Assembly (NCBI GenBank): GCA_012064385.1
Contig: QRDG01000480.1
Location: 491,358 to 555,357, forward strand
Direction: 5' to 3'
Source: Puccinellia tenuiflora
Taxonomy: Eukaryota > Streptophyta > Magnoliopsida > Poales > Poaceae
Length of the DNA: 64,000 bases
The notes below the pieces were generated by a model. The model worked only from the letters and a program-made list of their open reading frames with translations, had not been told where the DNA came from and ran no database searches. The translations under genes and the position numbers were made by a program. Shown in pieces: positions 43,055-53,748 of the stretch (position 1 is its first letter; the number at the start of each line of letters is the position of its first letter).

Positions 43055-43066
43055 ATGAAACCCTAA
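43055..43066 (+). promoter_or_regulatory. Upstream mini-ORF (Met-Lys-Pro-stop) overlapping a telo-box, copy B
   Basis: Identical to the copy A element at 32149-32160, with the same CCACC context and the same spacing of 38 bases to the main start codon. Confidence 0.5.
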
Positions 43067-43103
43067 GACCACCCTGCTCCTCAATCCGCCACCCCCTTCT
43101 CCG

Positions 43104-46100
43104 ATGCAGGCGTTCGCGCGCCTCTCCTTCTCCGCCGCCTCCAGAAGGGGTAAGCAAGCGAGCCTCAAATGGGGCGTATACTTGGGTTGAATGCGCCTAG
43201 GTCGTTCCGGCGGCGCGTAACTGTGTTCTTCGAGCTGACTTTTGTTCCGATTATTCCTATTCTCTTCCAGTGATTTCGGGCGTGTCTGGCGCGGTCACAA
43301 GGCCGTGCTACCGGACATGGCGAGGGAAGGCACACGCGGCGCCGCTGTCTTCTCAGGACCCACCCAAGGGCCAGAAGAGGGAATTTGTGTCGAAGAAAGA
43401 AAGGAAGGCTAGGATAGAGGAGTTTGTTGAGATGTACGTGGCCTTGGCTCAGTGGCATTTGTGATTATTATTCGTTGGCTTCATTTAGGATATTTAGCTG
43501 ATTTTGGGTCTGAGGATTGCCATTTTTTGTGCTGTTTCACTGGTTGCATTTTGAAAACTACTGTAGAAACCAATAGGATAAACGTAGTGGGAACTTCTGC
43601 GTAATCTGTAGAAAAGTCCGACCAAAAGTGTCAATTGATATGGCATAGCTTCTGCTTGTCTCTCTGATCCAGTGACGCCCACGAGTCTTACATTGGGTTC
43701 TTCTGTTTAGTGCAGTTATCAGACATCAAATGATGGTAAATTTCCAACTATTCAGATGATTCGTCAACATGTTGGAGGGTCTCATTACACAGTGAGGGAT
43801 GTGCTCCAGGAAGTAAAGTACAATCAGATAAAGTTTCCATTTGATATGTCTAAGGTAGCCCAACTTCATGAGACAGCTGAATCTGCTGAGCAATCAAGTT
43901 CCCAGGAGGAGAATGGAAACAGTTCATTCAACCCCCGAAGCTTCAATGGAAAACAGGATGAAGATGACATACTCCCCTCCCAGAAGGATTCTGCTGCTGC
44001 CACTGTGGTAATGGAAAACATACACTCTTTGTTTCACCTTTATTTTCCAACTGTTCCTGTGGGTGCTTTATTTCACCTTAAAGTTTCCATGGGGCAATTG
44101 GAAACTTGATTCTAACTGTGTCCTGCTCCTGGGTGTCTTTATGTTCATATGCCTAATAATATTATGTCCTGCAGAATGAACCGTTGAGATCTCTAGAATC
44201 ACAAGGCTCTTCTCATTACAATGGAGAGATCGGAGTTACCAAACAAATTTGCCCTGCAGATGTAGATGACTCAATTGTATCAGAACAAGCAGAAATTGAC
44301 GGCACAAAGGTTCTAATGCTATGCACTCCAAAAGTTCTCCCAATATCATTATTCTGTACGCACACAAGATTTTGCAAGCCATTTTTCTCAATATTATCAT
44401 ACATATACAGACTGAAGGTTCCATATCTTTGGGCGTGAATTATAATCAGGCAGAGATGCAGTTGGATGACTCTAAGGCAGCCTGGCTTCATGAGACAGCT
44501 GAATGTGCTGAGCAATCAGGGCCCAAGGAGGTGAGTGCAAACAGTTCATTCAACCCTCGAAACTTCAGTGGGAAACAGGATCAAGATCACACACTCCTCT
44601 CCCAGAAAGATTCTGCTACCGGCACTGTAATCATGGAAAACACACACACACACACTCCCTTTTCGCCTTTATTTTCAACTATTCTTCTGCCAGTGTTTTC
44701 TTACACTTTAATGTTTCAATGGGGCAGCTGGAAACATGATTCAAACAATATCTTGGGTTTCTTGTTTTCATATGCCTAATATTATGTTGTCCTGCAGAAT
44801 GAACCACAGAGATCTCTAGAATCAGAAGACTCCTCTCATTACAATGAACAAACTAAAATTGCCAAGCAAGATTTGTGTACTGCAGATGCAAATGATCCGA
44901 CTGTATCAAAACAAGCAGAAAATGACAGCATGAAGGTTCTAATGCTATGCACTCCGAATATTCTCCCAAGACCCTTATTTTGTATGTTGACAAGATATTG
45001 TAGCCATTTTCCTCAAAATTATCATGCATATGCAGACTGAAGCACCCATACCTTTGGAAGTAGAGACTAAATCAGACTCTGAGAATCGTCAAGGGGAAAC
45101 TGAAGTTAACAAGTTGCATGTGAACAATGTGGAAAATTTCGAGAATCCAAGTGAACCAACTGTATCTGATCAAACCGAAAGTGGCAAGGTGCTCAAGGGA
45201 AATGTACTTGACAGGTATTCTCTGTTACATGCTAAATGGCTAAATGCTTATATTCATAATACTGATTACATCAAATGCATCAGAAAATCATTTCCTATAC
45301 ATTATTATGATAAACGTGCCTGCATCCTATTGTGTTTTCAACATAATCAATAGCTGGGCTTTGGGACAGTATAGCCAGCATTTGCTTGTCAGAGCTGAGA
45401 TTCCTCCAATTTATACCATCCTGTTGCGAAATCCTATTGCTTCTGGCCACTGAGAAAATAATCCATGTTATCAAGCATCGAGAACTTGTGACTTGATAAT
45501 TTTACCCAGAAACCCCAATTAATCCTAACCAACCTAGGATTCAGGTGGCTGGACCCGTGGGTCCTAGAGCGCTTCCCAGCATAATACTACTAGGAAATAA
45601 CTAAAAACAGAGCCACAGGCTTTCTGGAAACTGCGTTGGGACATATTTAAGACCCCTACTTGGGTTTCGGAATGCTAGGCAAATATTACTTCAGTTCTTT
45701 TATGTTGAAACTCCTCTAACCGCTGAATTTGACCAAATCCTAGTTCAGTTTACCTGCTTGAGCTTGGTTAGTTTTACCAAGTCATTTGATTGAAAAGCTC
45801 AACCCCCATATTATATCCCCTATATGCACTAGCTTTGTATAAATATCGTAAATTGATTCCTTTCGTGAGTTGCTTTGCTATAAATGGAATGTGTTACTGG
45901 ATTGCACTATTGGTTATAATTTGCTTGATACAAACATGCTGGGTATTTCAGTTGTTTTTGTAAATGTAAATGCTGGATGTCCTGGTCATATTCTGTCTTC
46001 CTTTATGCTGCGCAGAGAAGAGAACCCTGAGGTTGGGCAGGAGGGATCAGCCAAGACAAGTCTCTTTGGGAGCCTGAAATCACTTGCTTCTGGGATCAGA

Positions 46101-46121
46101 AACTTCTGGAGAAATCTGTAA
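43104..46121 (+). CDS. Uncharacterised plant protein with VGGSHYTVR module, duplicated gene copy B
   Basis: Eight exons: 43104-43149, 43271-43433, 43716-44007, 44175-44309, 44411-44626, 44798-44935, 45036-45214 and 46016-46121. Every exon has the same length as in copy A (46, 163, 292, 135, 216, 138, 179, 106), and the product is again 424 aa with an open frame. The N-terminal transit-like region, RIEEFVE, GKFPT and VGGSHYTVRDVLQE module, two blocks of about 118 residues and the SLASGIRNFWRNL end are all kept; amino-acid changes are scattered and conservative. Exon 5 has a standard acceptor (TATACAG) where copy A has TATGGAG. The intron after exon 5 holds a CA microsatellite absent from copy A. 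Retained splice sites and frame suggest both copies are, or were until recently, under selection. Function unknown. Confidence 0.85.
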
Positions 46122-46526
46122 ATTTGTCTCTTTTGGCTCTGAGCTAGCACACTCGAGGTCCCCTTGTTTATCATTTCGTGAGCCTGGAGCAGCTTGTGAA
46201 GCTTTGTGAAGGCTACAGAGTTAATGATCTAAGTGCCCCTTGTTTAGCATTTTGGGAGCCAGAAGAAAACCTGTAAAGTTTTAGTTTTACGCTACCGTAC
46301 ATTAGTTTGATTGCTGCAGTGTCACGTTTATTATAAGCTAAGATGAGAGCATATTTCAGTGTATCCAGTATCCAAAAGCTGGTCAGAATGCTTATTGACG
46401 ACATGACGGTGGCTTTGATTTGCTTTGTCATAAGTCATCACGCAGAATGTAGCACAATCATTGTCCCAGGTTTGACTTCTCGTGGATAGAAACCTTGTTG
46501 GTGGAGACAAGAAGCAAACTATTGAA

Positions 46527-46861
46527 GCTTATTTGGATTGCAGAATTTTCATACGAGTAGGATTTTTTCTATGGAATCTTTTTATTATAGGTTTGTGGTT
46601 ACCAAACTTTTATTGGGCTCATTCATATGCCTCCGATTTCGTTAGGAATCTAACATGAGCTCAAATCTCAATTTTAATTATTCCGTGAGAAATCCAATGC
46701 ACTTTCCCTCTATCTCTCTACTCTCTCTTCTCATTCCCCAAAATACACCTAATGCAGAATTCATGTGTTTTAAAATTATGTAGGATTCCACAGTATGTGT
46801 CATCTCAATCTTGCGTTTTTTACTATTTCTATATTCTTAAATTCCTGCAATCCAAATAAGC
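46527..46861. mobile_element. MITE with terminal inverted repeats GCTTATTTGGATTGCA
   Basis: The left end GCTTATTTGGATTGCAGAAT and right end (complement GCTTATTTGGATTGCAGGAA) are inverted over about 24 bp. The size is 335 bp with no coding capacity. A target duplication was not resolved. It lies at the duplication border and about 320 bp upstream of the DUF639 start codon. Confidence 0.7.
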
Positions 46862-47182
46862 CCTCAGTTTCAGTTCAGCCATTTCTCACCCAGTGAGCAA
46901 AGCCTCCGTCCACTTGTTGTCATGGCGTGAGTCACGCCGGGTGACCGTGGACGCCAACTCAGCCGGTCCCATCAGCGTCTTCATCCTACACGGCAGTCGG
47001 CAGACCGGCGCAACCCCAAGCACACCGGCGCTACCCTTGCCCGGCACAACCCGCTGGAATAGGAAGACGGAAAGAACACCGACAGGAAGCAAAGCCCCAA
47101 AGCAAGGAGAAGGCTTCCGCTCCAATCAAGCCAAGCGCCAGAGGGGTCGAAGGGAGAGAGAGGGGAAGAGCGAGGGCGCGGC
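46862..47182. other. Promoter/5' leader region of the DUF639 gene
   Basis: Intergenic sequence that becomes purine-rich and GC-rich toward the start codon (GGGGAAGAGCGAGGGCGCGGC before ATG), as in a grass leader. No TATA box was assigned. Confidence 0.45.
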
Positions 47183-50100
47183 ATGGGGATCGTGGAGACG
47201 TGGATGCGCGAGAAGCCCATCCGCACCTTCCTCACCCGCCTATCCAGCCAGTCGGCCGCCGCCTCCACCTCCACCTCCTCCGCGGCGGCCGACGGCGAGA
47301 GCGGCGTCGGCCGCGGCGCCGATGGAGGCATACCACAGCTCTCGTCCATCGCCAACTCCGTCGTCTCCCGCTGTTCAGGGTATGCCCCCCCGAACCGCAA
47401 AATTCACTCGGTAGTACTAGGGGCAGGGGGATAGAGGTTTGATTGAAGTAATCTAACTGCTTGCTCTTCTCCTCGACTAGTTCATAACTAGCAGAATCGT
47501 TCTGAAATCACAGCGCACTGCTGATGATTGTTTGCCCCCAATTCGATCGATTTTATCTGAGGCGTATGCTCAACGGATAGCTGAAATCCGCCTAGTCTGC
47601 TCAGCACCTATGATTGCTAGCTGTTTGTTAATTTGATTGCCTTGATTCGTCACGAAAGAGCAGAATGCGTTTAGATAAGTAAATAAGAGCAGCTCTATTT
47701 CATTCTCGTCATCGTTGGAAGTTATTTCTTCTCAAGGTGGGTAGAGTTGATGTCCATAGTCTTGTTTGGCATGAATTAATACTGATTCATTATGTCTCTC
47801 TGGTTAGTGTTCCAATGAGTTCTGCGTGTTTCAGGGATTCACATGGTTTTGCTGTATGACTATTGACTTATTTTGCCAGAGACCATTGACTTTCTTGATA
47901 TGCACCGGGTATACCTGTATTTTTTACTTGCTAGCCTGCACATTTAATAATATATAAATTGTGCATCTGGTAAGATCCGGTGTTCGTCACAATGGAGGAA
48001 TTATTTTTTACCGTCACAATGGAGGAATTAGCATAGGCTAAGAGCTGAGCACTAATCAAAATTCATGTGCTATCTAAAATTAGCTCATATAGAAAGGGCA
48101 ACAGGCCGGCTCTGCCATAGACTGTTGACACTCTGGAAATGGAGAGGGTAATAATAGGTAGTTATTTCGGGCATGTATATGTCACACTTCAACAATTTGA
48201 TAATGCCCACGTGTGATTGCTAATTATCTGATATAGCAATATAAAAGGTATCAGTTTGCCGAACCCAATCGATCTAAATATTCTTTTCTCAATGGTCACA
48301 AACTAAGTTGGACCCTTGCGAATTACGAATAATGATACCGACCATTGACGTTAATCACAATAAGAACATAATTAACCTTCATGTCTCAATGGATTTTACT
48401 CCCATTGCCAGTGATCTAGCTCCCGCAGCCTTGTGTCCCCTCCCATCAGTATTTCATAATGTAAGATTGATAGTATTATTTTCAGGTGTGAATTCTTAAT
48501 TTCGTTGCAGGTGCACTTGATAGTTGTCTATAATCATGTATTTCTGTTGTAGATGTCTTTTCTTCGAACCTTAGGTGTCTGATGATGTGTATCACCTATT
48601 TAGGATTTATTTGTTGCAGATCATAGTGCAGTCGTTATAATTTCTATATTCTTAACGCGATTACATACTGCGCATGATATATATTGCGGAAAGGTGGACT
48701 GCACATGCAAGATTGCTAATAAATTGCTAAATATTCGGTTTTCTTGTGAAAGGGACGAACTAACATTCCAAGTTAGCTGCAGTTGATCAGTTAAAGATGC
48801 AGACACCTTTTTATCAAGTCGAGTTCTATGCTTTGAAGAATTCTGTAACTTTAAAGACATAACATTACCCTATTTCCGCTCAAGTTTTCCATTCGTATAC
48901 GGTTTTATTCATACAAGCATCTACTTCAGTTACTCTCAAAATGCTTAGTTCTGAAGTGAAGTGCTTAGTTTCCTCAGTTTTACTATTTCAGGATTCTTGC
49001 TCTTGCAACTGAAAACTTGCAGCAAAGTTTTGAGGCTGATTTCCCTGATAATCGTAAGGAACCCAATACATATGCAAGAGAGCTATTAGAGTATTGCTGC
49101 CACAAAGCTCTTCATGAAGTAACTACACGTCCAGACTATTTGGCTGATAAGAATCTTCGCCGTCTAATGTTTGATATGATGCTTGCATGGGAAAACCCAG
49201 GCGCTGAGGATGAATTGCTAGAAAATGTGAGAGATCTCATTGCTGTAGTTTGTCACAAGATGCCATTTTTCTCTTTTCTATCAAGATGGTCGCCTTTTAA
49301 CCAAACATATATAAATGCTCCCGCATCTGTATTTTCTGAAGAGAAATAAATTTATGATATTCGTCATTCTTTCTAACTTTATCTTGACGGCCAGGATTCT
49401 ACTTTGCGTAATGCCATGGAGATTGAAGATGAAGATGAGGGATCAATATTCTATGCAAATTCCACAAGTTTGGCTGTTCAAGTTAGTTCCTTTTCGGCAA
49501 AAATCATTTTTTTTTGCCAGGACCACATTGCTTCATGTGCGAACACATGTTGGTCTAATGCTGTTCACTTTTAGGTCAATGACATGAAGACAGTTGGGTT
49601 AAGTGCTTTTACACGAATAGCGCCTTCGTGCCCAATAATAGCCGACTTGGTTACTGTCTACAATCTGTTTGATGCACTAACATGTTCATCTGGTGGCCGG
49701 TTACACTATTTCGTATACGACAAGTATCTCAAAAGTTTAGACCGGTAAGAATTACAATTGTACTCCATATGTATTTTCCCTGCCTTTTGTAAATATCTGT
49801 ATGGAATTAATGCATAAATAACTTTCCATCACTGGCTGTTCTCTTTTTGCTTTGCTTTGTTTTGAGTTAAATAGAACAATTTCATACACTTCACATCTGC
49901 AGTTTAACAGCATTAGGTGTTCTTGGAGAACCGATACTGTATTTGTGATTTGGTGGTGCATTGTGCTATAAATCTATGATTGGCTGATTGTCTGAACAAA
50001 GATATTAAGGGTATGTCTGTGCTAATTTTTAGGGTATTCAAATCTGTCAAAGGAACCATGCAGTCACCACTTGCATCAAATTTTCATCTTAATGCTGGGG

Positions 50101-53089
50101 AGTGTATCTTAGCTGTTGAGGGAGATAGGCCTATTCATCCTGTATTCCAGCATATTGGAATATCAGCTTGGCCAGGTGAATTAGTTGACTGGCATTTAAC
50201 TTCTCAATTTGCAGCCATACTTTATTTCTGTAAGCCATTGATATTTCTGTTCTTTTTGGCAGGAACGCTGATCCTAACAACACACGCTCTTTATTTCCAG
50301 AGTATCAGAGTGGGTTACGGTGATAAGATTGTTAAATATGATTTAGCAACAGATTCAAATCAAGTGATTAAACGTGATTTTACTGGACCATTGGGTGTTC
50401 GCCTATTTGATAAGGCTGTGATGTACAAGTCAAGCACTGTGTAAGTATTGATATGGGAAGGGTTCTGTAATACCTATTTTACTGAGGACCGCAGGTGTTT
50501 TCATATGTCTTTTTAAAAATTAACAGCGCCTTATTTGCAGAACAGAACCGATCTATTTTGACTTTCCTGAACTGGGAGGACCTTCACGAAGAAACTATTG
50601 GTTAGCAATCACTCGTGAAGTAATGCAGGTGAATAAATTCATCAGGAAATTTAATCTTGAAGATACTCAAAAGGCGGAAGCACTCTCAAAAGCTATCCTG
50701 GGCATCTTGAGATACTCTGCTGTAAAAGAAGCTTTTCATATTGCTCCTTCTCACTTCAAGACAACACTCACTTTTAGCTTAGCAGAAAAGCTCCCAAAAG
50801 GAGACATGGTATTAGAGGCCCTATATAATAACTACTTTCAACTGTTGGACACTACGTTGAGCCATTTGGCAACTGAATCTGCAGTTAACAGAACGTCAAA
50901 GACTCATACTGTACCATTTGCACTATATGCTCTCTCTAGAATGGGATTTATCTTGCTGGATAGAAATGATGAAACTGAAAAGGAGATAAGCTTTTGTGCT
51001 GTTTGCGTTGGCGTAACAAAATCTCTCGAGGCTGCTTTGGAAGAGTCATTTTGTTATTCTGAAAGAATAGAGGCAGCACGTGCTACGGTTGATCAAGTAA
51101 AGGTGGAAGGTCTGGATGCAAATCTTGCCCTCATGCAGGTGTGTTGATATTAATCAGTTTAAATTGTTCTTTCCTTGGTAGGTCTTGAATGGCTTTTAAA
51201 TTTTGGTAGAGATGTTTTTCATTGCTTTGGGTTCAATAGATAATATGTAGTTTGAATCTTGTAAATGTTTTGGTTCTTGCCATTGATATTATGCTCTTGG
51301 GATCATATGCTCCTATTATTGGTTTGGATACATGTGCACTAAAAAACTCGAAAATCTTACTTGAACATTTTTGAATATATAAATGCAAAAGTGTTTGCAA
51401 AAATACGATCAGACGTTCCGTTGAGAATAAAAATGGTATAAGAGTGGAAAACTTGAGAGCAAATTAGGTCATGTTATGTCTTTAAAGTTATGGTTTTTTA
51501 TAAAGTCAAGTTCTTTATTTATTTTTTGGGTGCAGTCCACAATGATCATTATGTTCTGTTACTACGAGTTTGCTGGAACCTTTGAAGTGCACTGTTTTCT
51601 CAGTGACACTTGTGTATGATCTTAAGATTATATTTGCATTTCCCTGTAATATTTATTTGGTGTACAACATGCACTTTTCACATTGTCCAAGGGCCAAGTG
51701 TACGTCTCTGCTTATTGAATATATCCATGGTTCACAATCTTGATTCATGATGATTTTTTTTATGTCTTTGTTCTTTTGTTCTAAGTATACATCCATTAAT
51801 GGCAAATGAAATAGGAAGGAAACTTAGGTGACTAGCATCAGCAGATATGCAATCTGTACTCTGAGTTCTGTAACAGAGTGATCTATTAGAAAATTGTCAC
51901 ATATTTCCTGTCTGTAATGTTGTTTTCCGATGTCCTTTTTTATTCACCCATGGAACTCCATTTTAATTGCACTAGTTCGTCACAGGTTTTGTATATATTC
52001 ATGTAATAGTTTGTAGTGCTGCATTGCACATGTTTTCCCTCGGATGGTCAGCACCCATATGGTACTATATTGCTGTACACCAGTACTGCGACTCGAGTTC
52101 TGATGGATTACCCTTGTATTGCAGGAGCTACTTTTCCCCATCATTGAAGTAGGCAAACTTATTTACTCTTTAACCAAGTGGGAAGATCCTGTGAAATCAT
52201 TTCTGTTCTTAGCTTTTATCCTCTATATTATTCAAAGGTAAATTTGGTTGTGGTTGTTGGATCTTATCAATTATGCATACCTATGTTTCTTTGCTTATTA
52301 CTATGTGTGTTCTTTGTTGTGTAGCGGGCTTGTGAATTACACCGCACCCTCCATTTTCGTAGTTTCTGCTACTGTTATGCTGTGGCATAAGTACAGTGGA
52401 GAAGGAAAATTGTTGGAAGTGCTTCAAGTAAGAGCTCCTCCAAGTAAAAATCCTGTTGAGCAAATCTTGACATTGCAGGAGGCTATATCCAAGTTGGAAG
52501 ATACTCTACAGGCTGTAAACATTGTTCTTCTCAAGCTCAGAGCTATCTTGTTTGCAGCTGTTCCAAAGGTTTGTCTTTGCTGTTGCTTCTGATTATGTTG
52601 ATAGGGATAAGAGAGATAGCCTAGCAAAAGCACCGTGCATTGATATACCTATCATAAACAATCTCTTGACATGCCTAACACTTGATGTATTTTGTTTTGC
52701 AATGTGACACAACTTAGTGATAATATTTAGTTGACTCATCGGATATGAGCCATTTCTAGCCCAATACGTACCTATGTATATGCAACCTTTTATACCCACC
52801 TTTAACTTTACGAAGAGATCCATCTGCCAAATCGTGACCTCCATCTTTTTCCCATGCACAGGCAACACAAATGGTCGCAGTGGCATCTCTTGCTGCAGCT
52901 GCAGTTGTCCTCTTGACGTCTTCCAGGCATCTTCTCCTGATGGTAGTCCTAGAGGTTTACACAAGGGAGATGCCGCTAAGGAAGCAGAACACGGAGAAGT
53001 TCCGCAGAAGAATTAGGGAGTGGTGGGCCCGTATTCCAGCTGCTCCTGTACAGATGATCAGACCAAACGAAAACAAGAAAAAGACATGA
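47183..53089 (+). CDS. DUF639 family membrane protein
   Basis: Ten exons, all GT-AG: 47183-47379, 48992-49226, 49395-49481, 49575-49744, 50033-50175, 50263-50440, 50541-51138, 52125-52237, 52325-52568 and 52862-53089, giving about 730 aa. The start MGIVETWMREKPIRTF is the first ATG after the leader. Family blocks include RELLEYCCHKALHEVT, LMFDMMLAWENP, TRIAPSCPIIADLVTVYNLF, DKYLKSLD, TLILTTHALYF, PIYFDFPELGGPSRRNYW and REVMQVNKFIRKF. The C-terminal part has three hydrophobic, probably membrane-spanning segments (SFLFLAFILYII, then SIFVVSATVMLW, then VAVASLAAAAVVLL) and a basic tail. DUF639 proteins are plant-specific and uncharacterised, so no reaction can be assigned. The first intron (1.6 kb) is long, which is common for a regulatory first intron. 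No damage is seen. Confidence 0.92.
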
Positions 53090-53748
53090 CTATGAGCTCT
53101 GTATACATTGCAACTAACAGCTCACAATTTTCCCCAGTCTCCTTTGGTAACCTAGCCAGCTAACCTATAAACCTGTACATATATCACCCATTATTACGGT
53201 GCAATTGTACTGGTCACCCTAGATTACTCATGTAATGATTGTATGGTGGCATTGCTATGGATGTACAGAAAGATACAAATGTGGCTACAGAATGTGTTGG
53301 ATTTTCTTTGCTTGGCTGTTGACTTCGCTTAGCGTACAGAGGCCTGTGAACAGAGCTTAGTAATAGGCAGGATGTGGTGCGTTTCTCCATTGGTGTTGAT
53401 GTCTATGGAGGTTGCTCAGATCACGGTGAGTTTGCTTGGCGAAAATCGTAAAATGTAAGCTGGATCATCTTGAAAGTGTAATACTTTCCGGATAGAGTTG
53501 GTGCCCTCCAATTGGCAATCTTCAAGTTTTGAGCCGTTGTTTTTGCGCGCTCTTTCCTGATACCGGTACGGTGTTCAAGTTTCTGGTTAGTGACTTAGTG
53601 TTGGCGGGTAGGAGCAATGGTGGTAGGTGGCAGAAGACTCCTACCTAACCTTCCCCCAACTAAAGCGAAGCCAAGGAGCGAAGATTGATTGACTTCTCTC
53701 CACCAGAATCTGCACAGGCGAGAAACTCGCTAAGCAAATCTGCAGGGA
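53090..53748. other. Intergenic, 3' UTR of DUF639 gene and promoter of the dehydrogenase gene
   Basis: Only 659 bp separate the two coding regions. No other gene and no repeat were recognised. Confidence 0.5.

Larger units (their letters stand above)
42973..46526 (+). repeat. Segmental duplication, copy B (about 3.5 kb)
   Basis: Direct-orientation counterpart of 32069-35595. The left edge abuts AT-rich repeat DNA, and the right edge coincides with the MITE at 46527. Confidence 0.9.
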
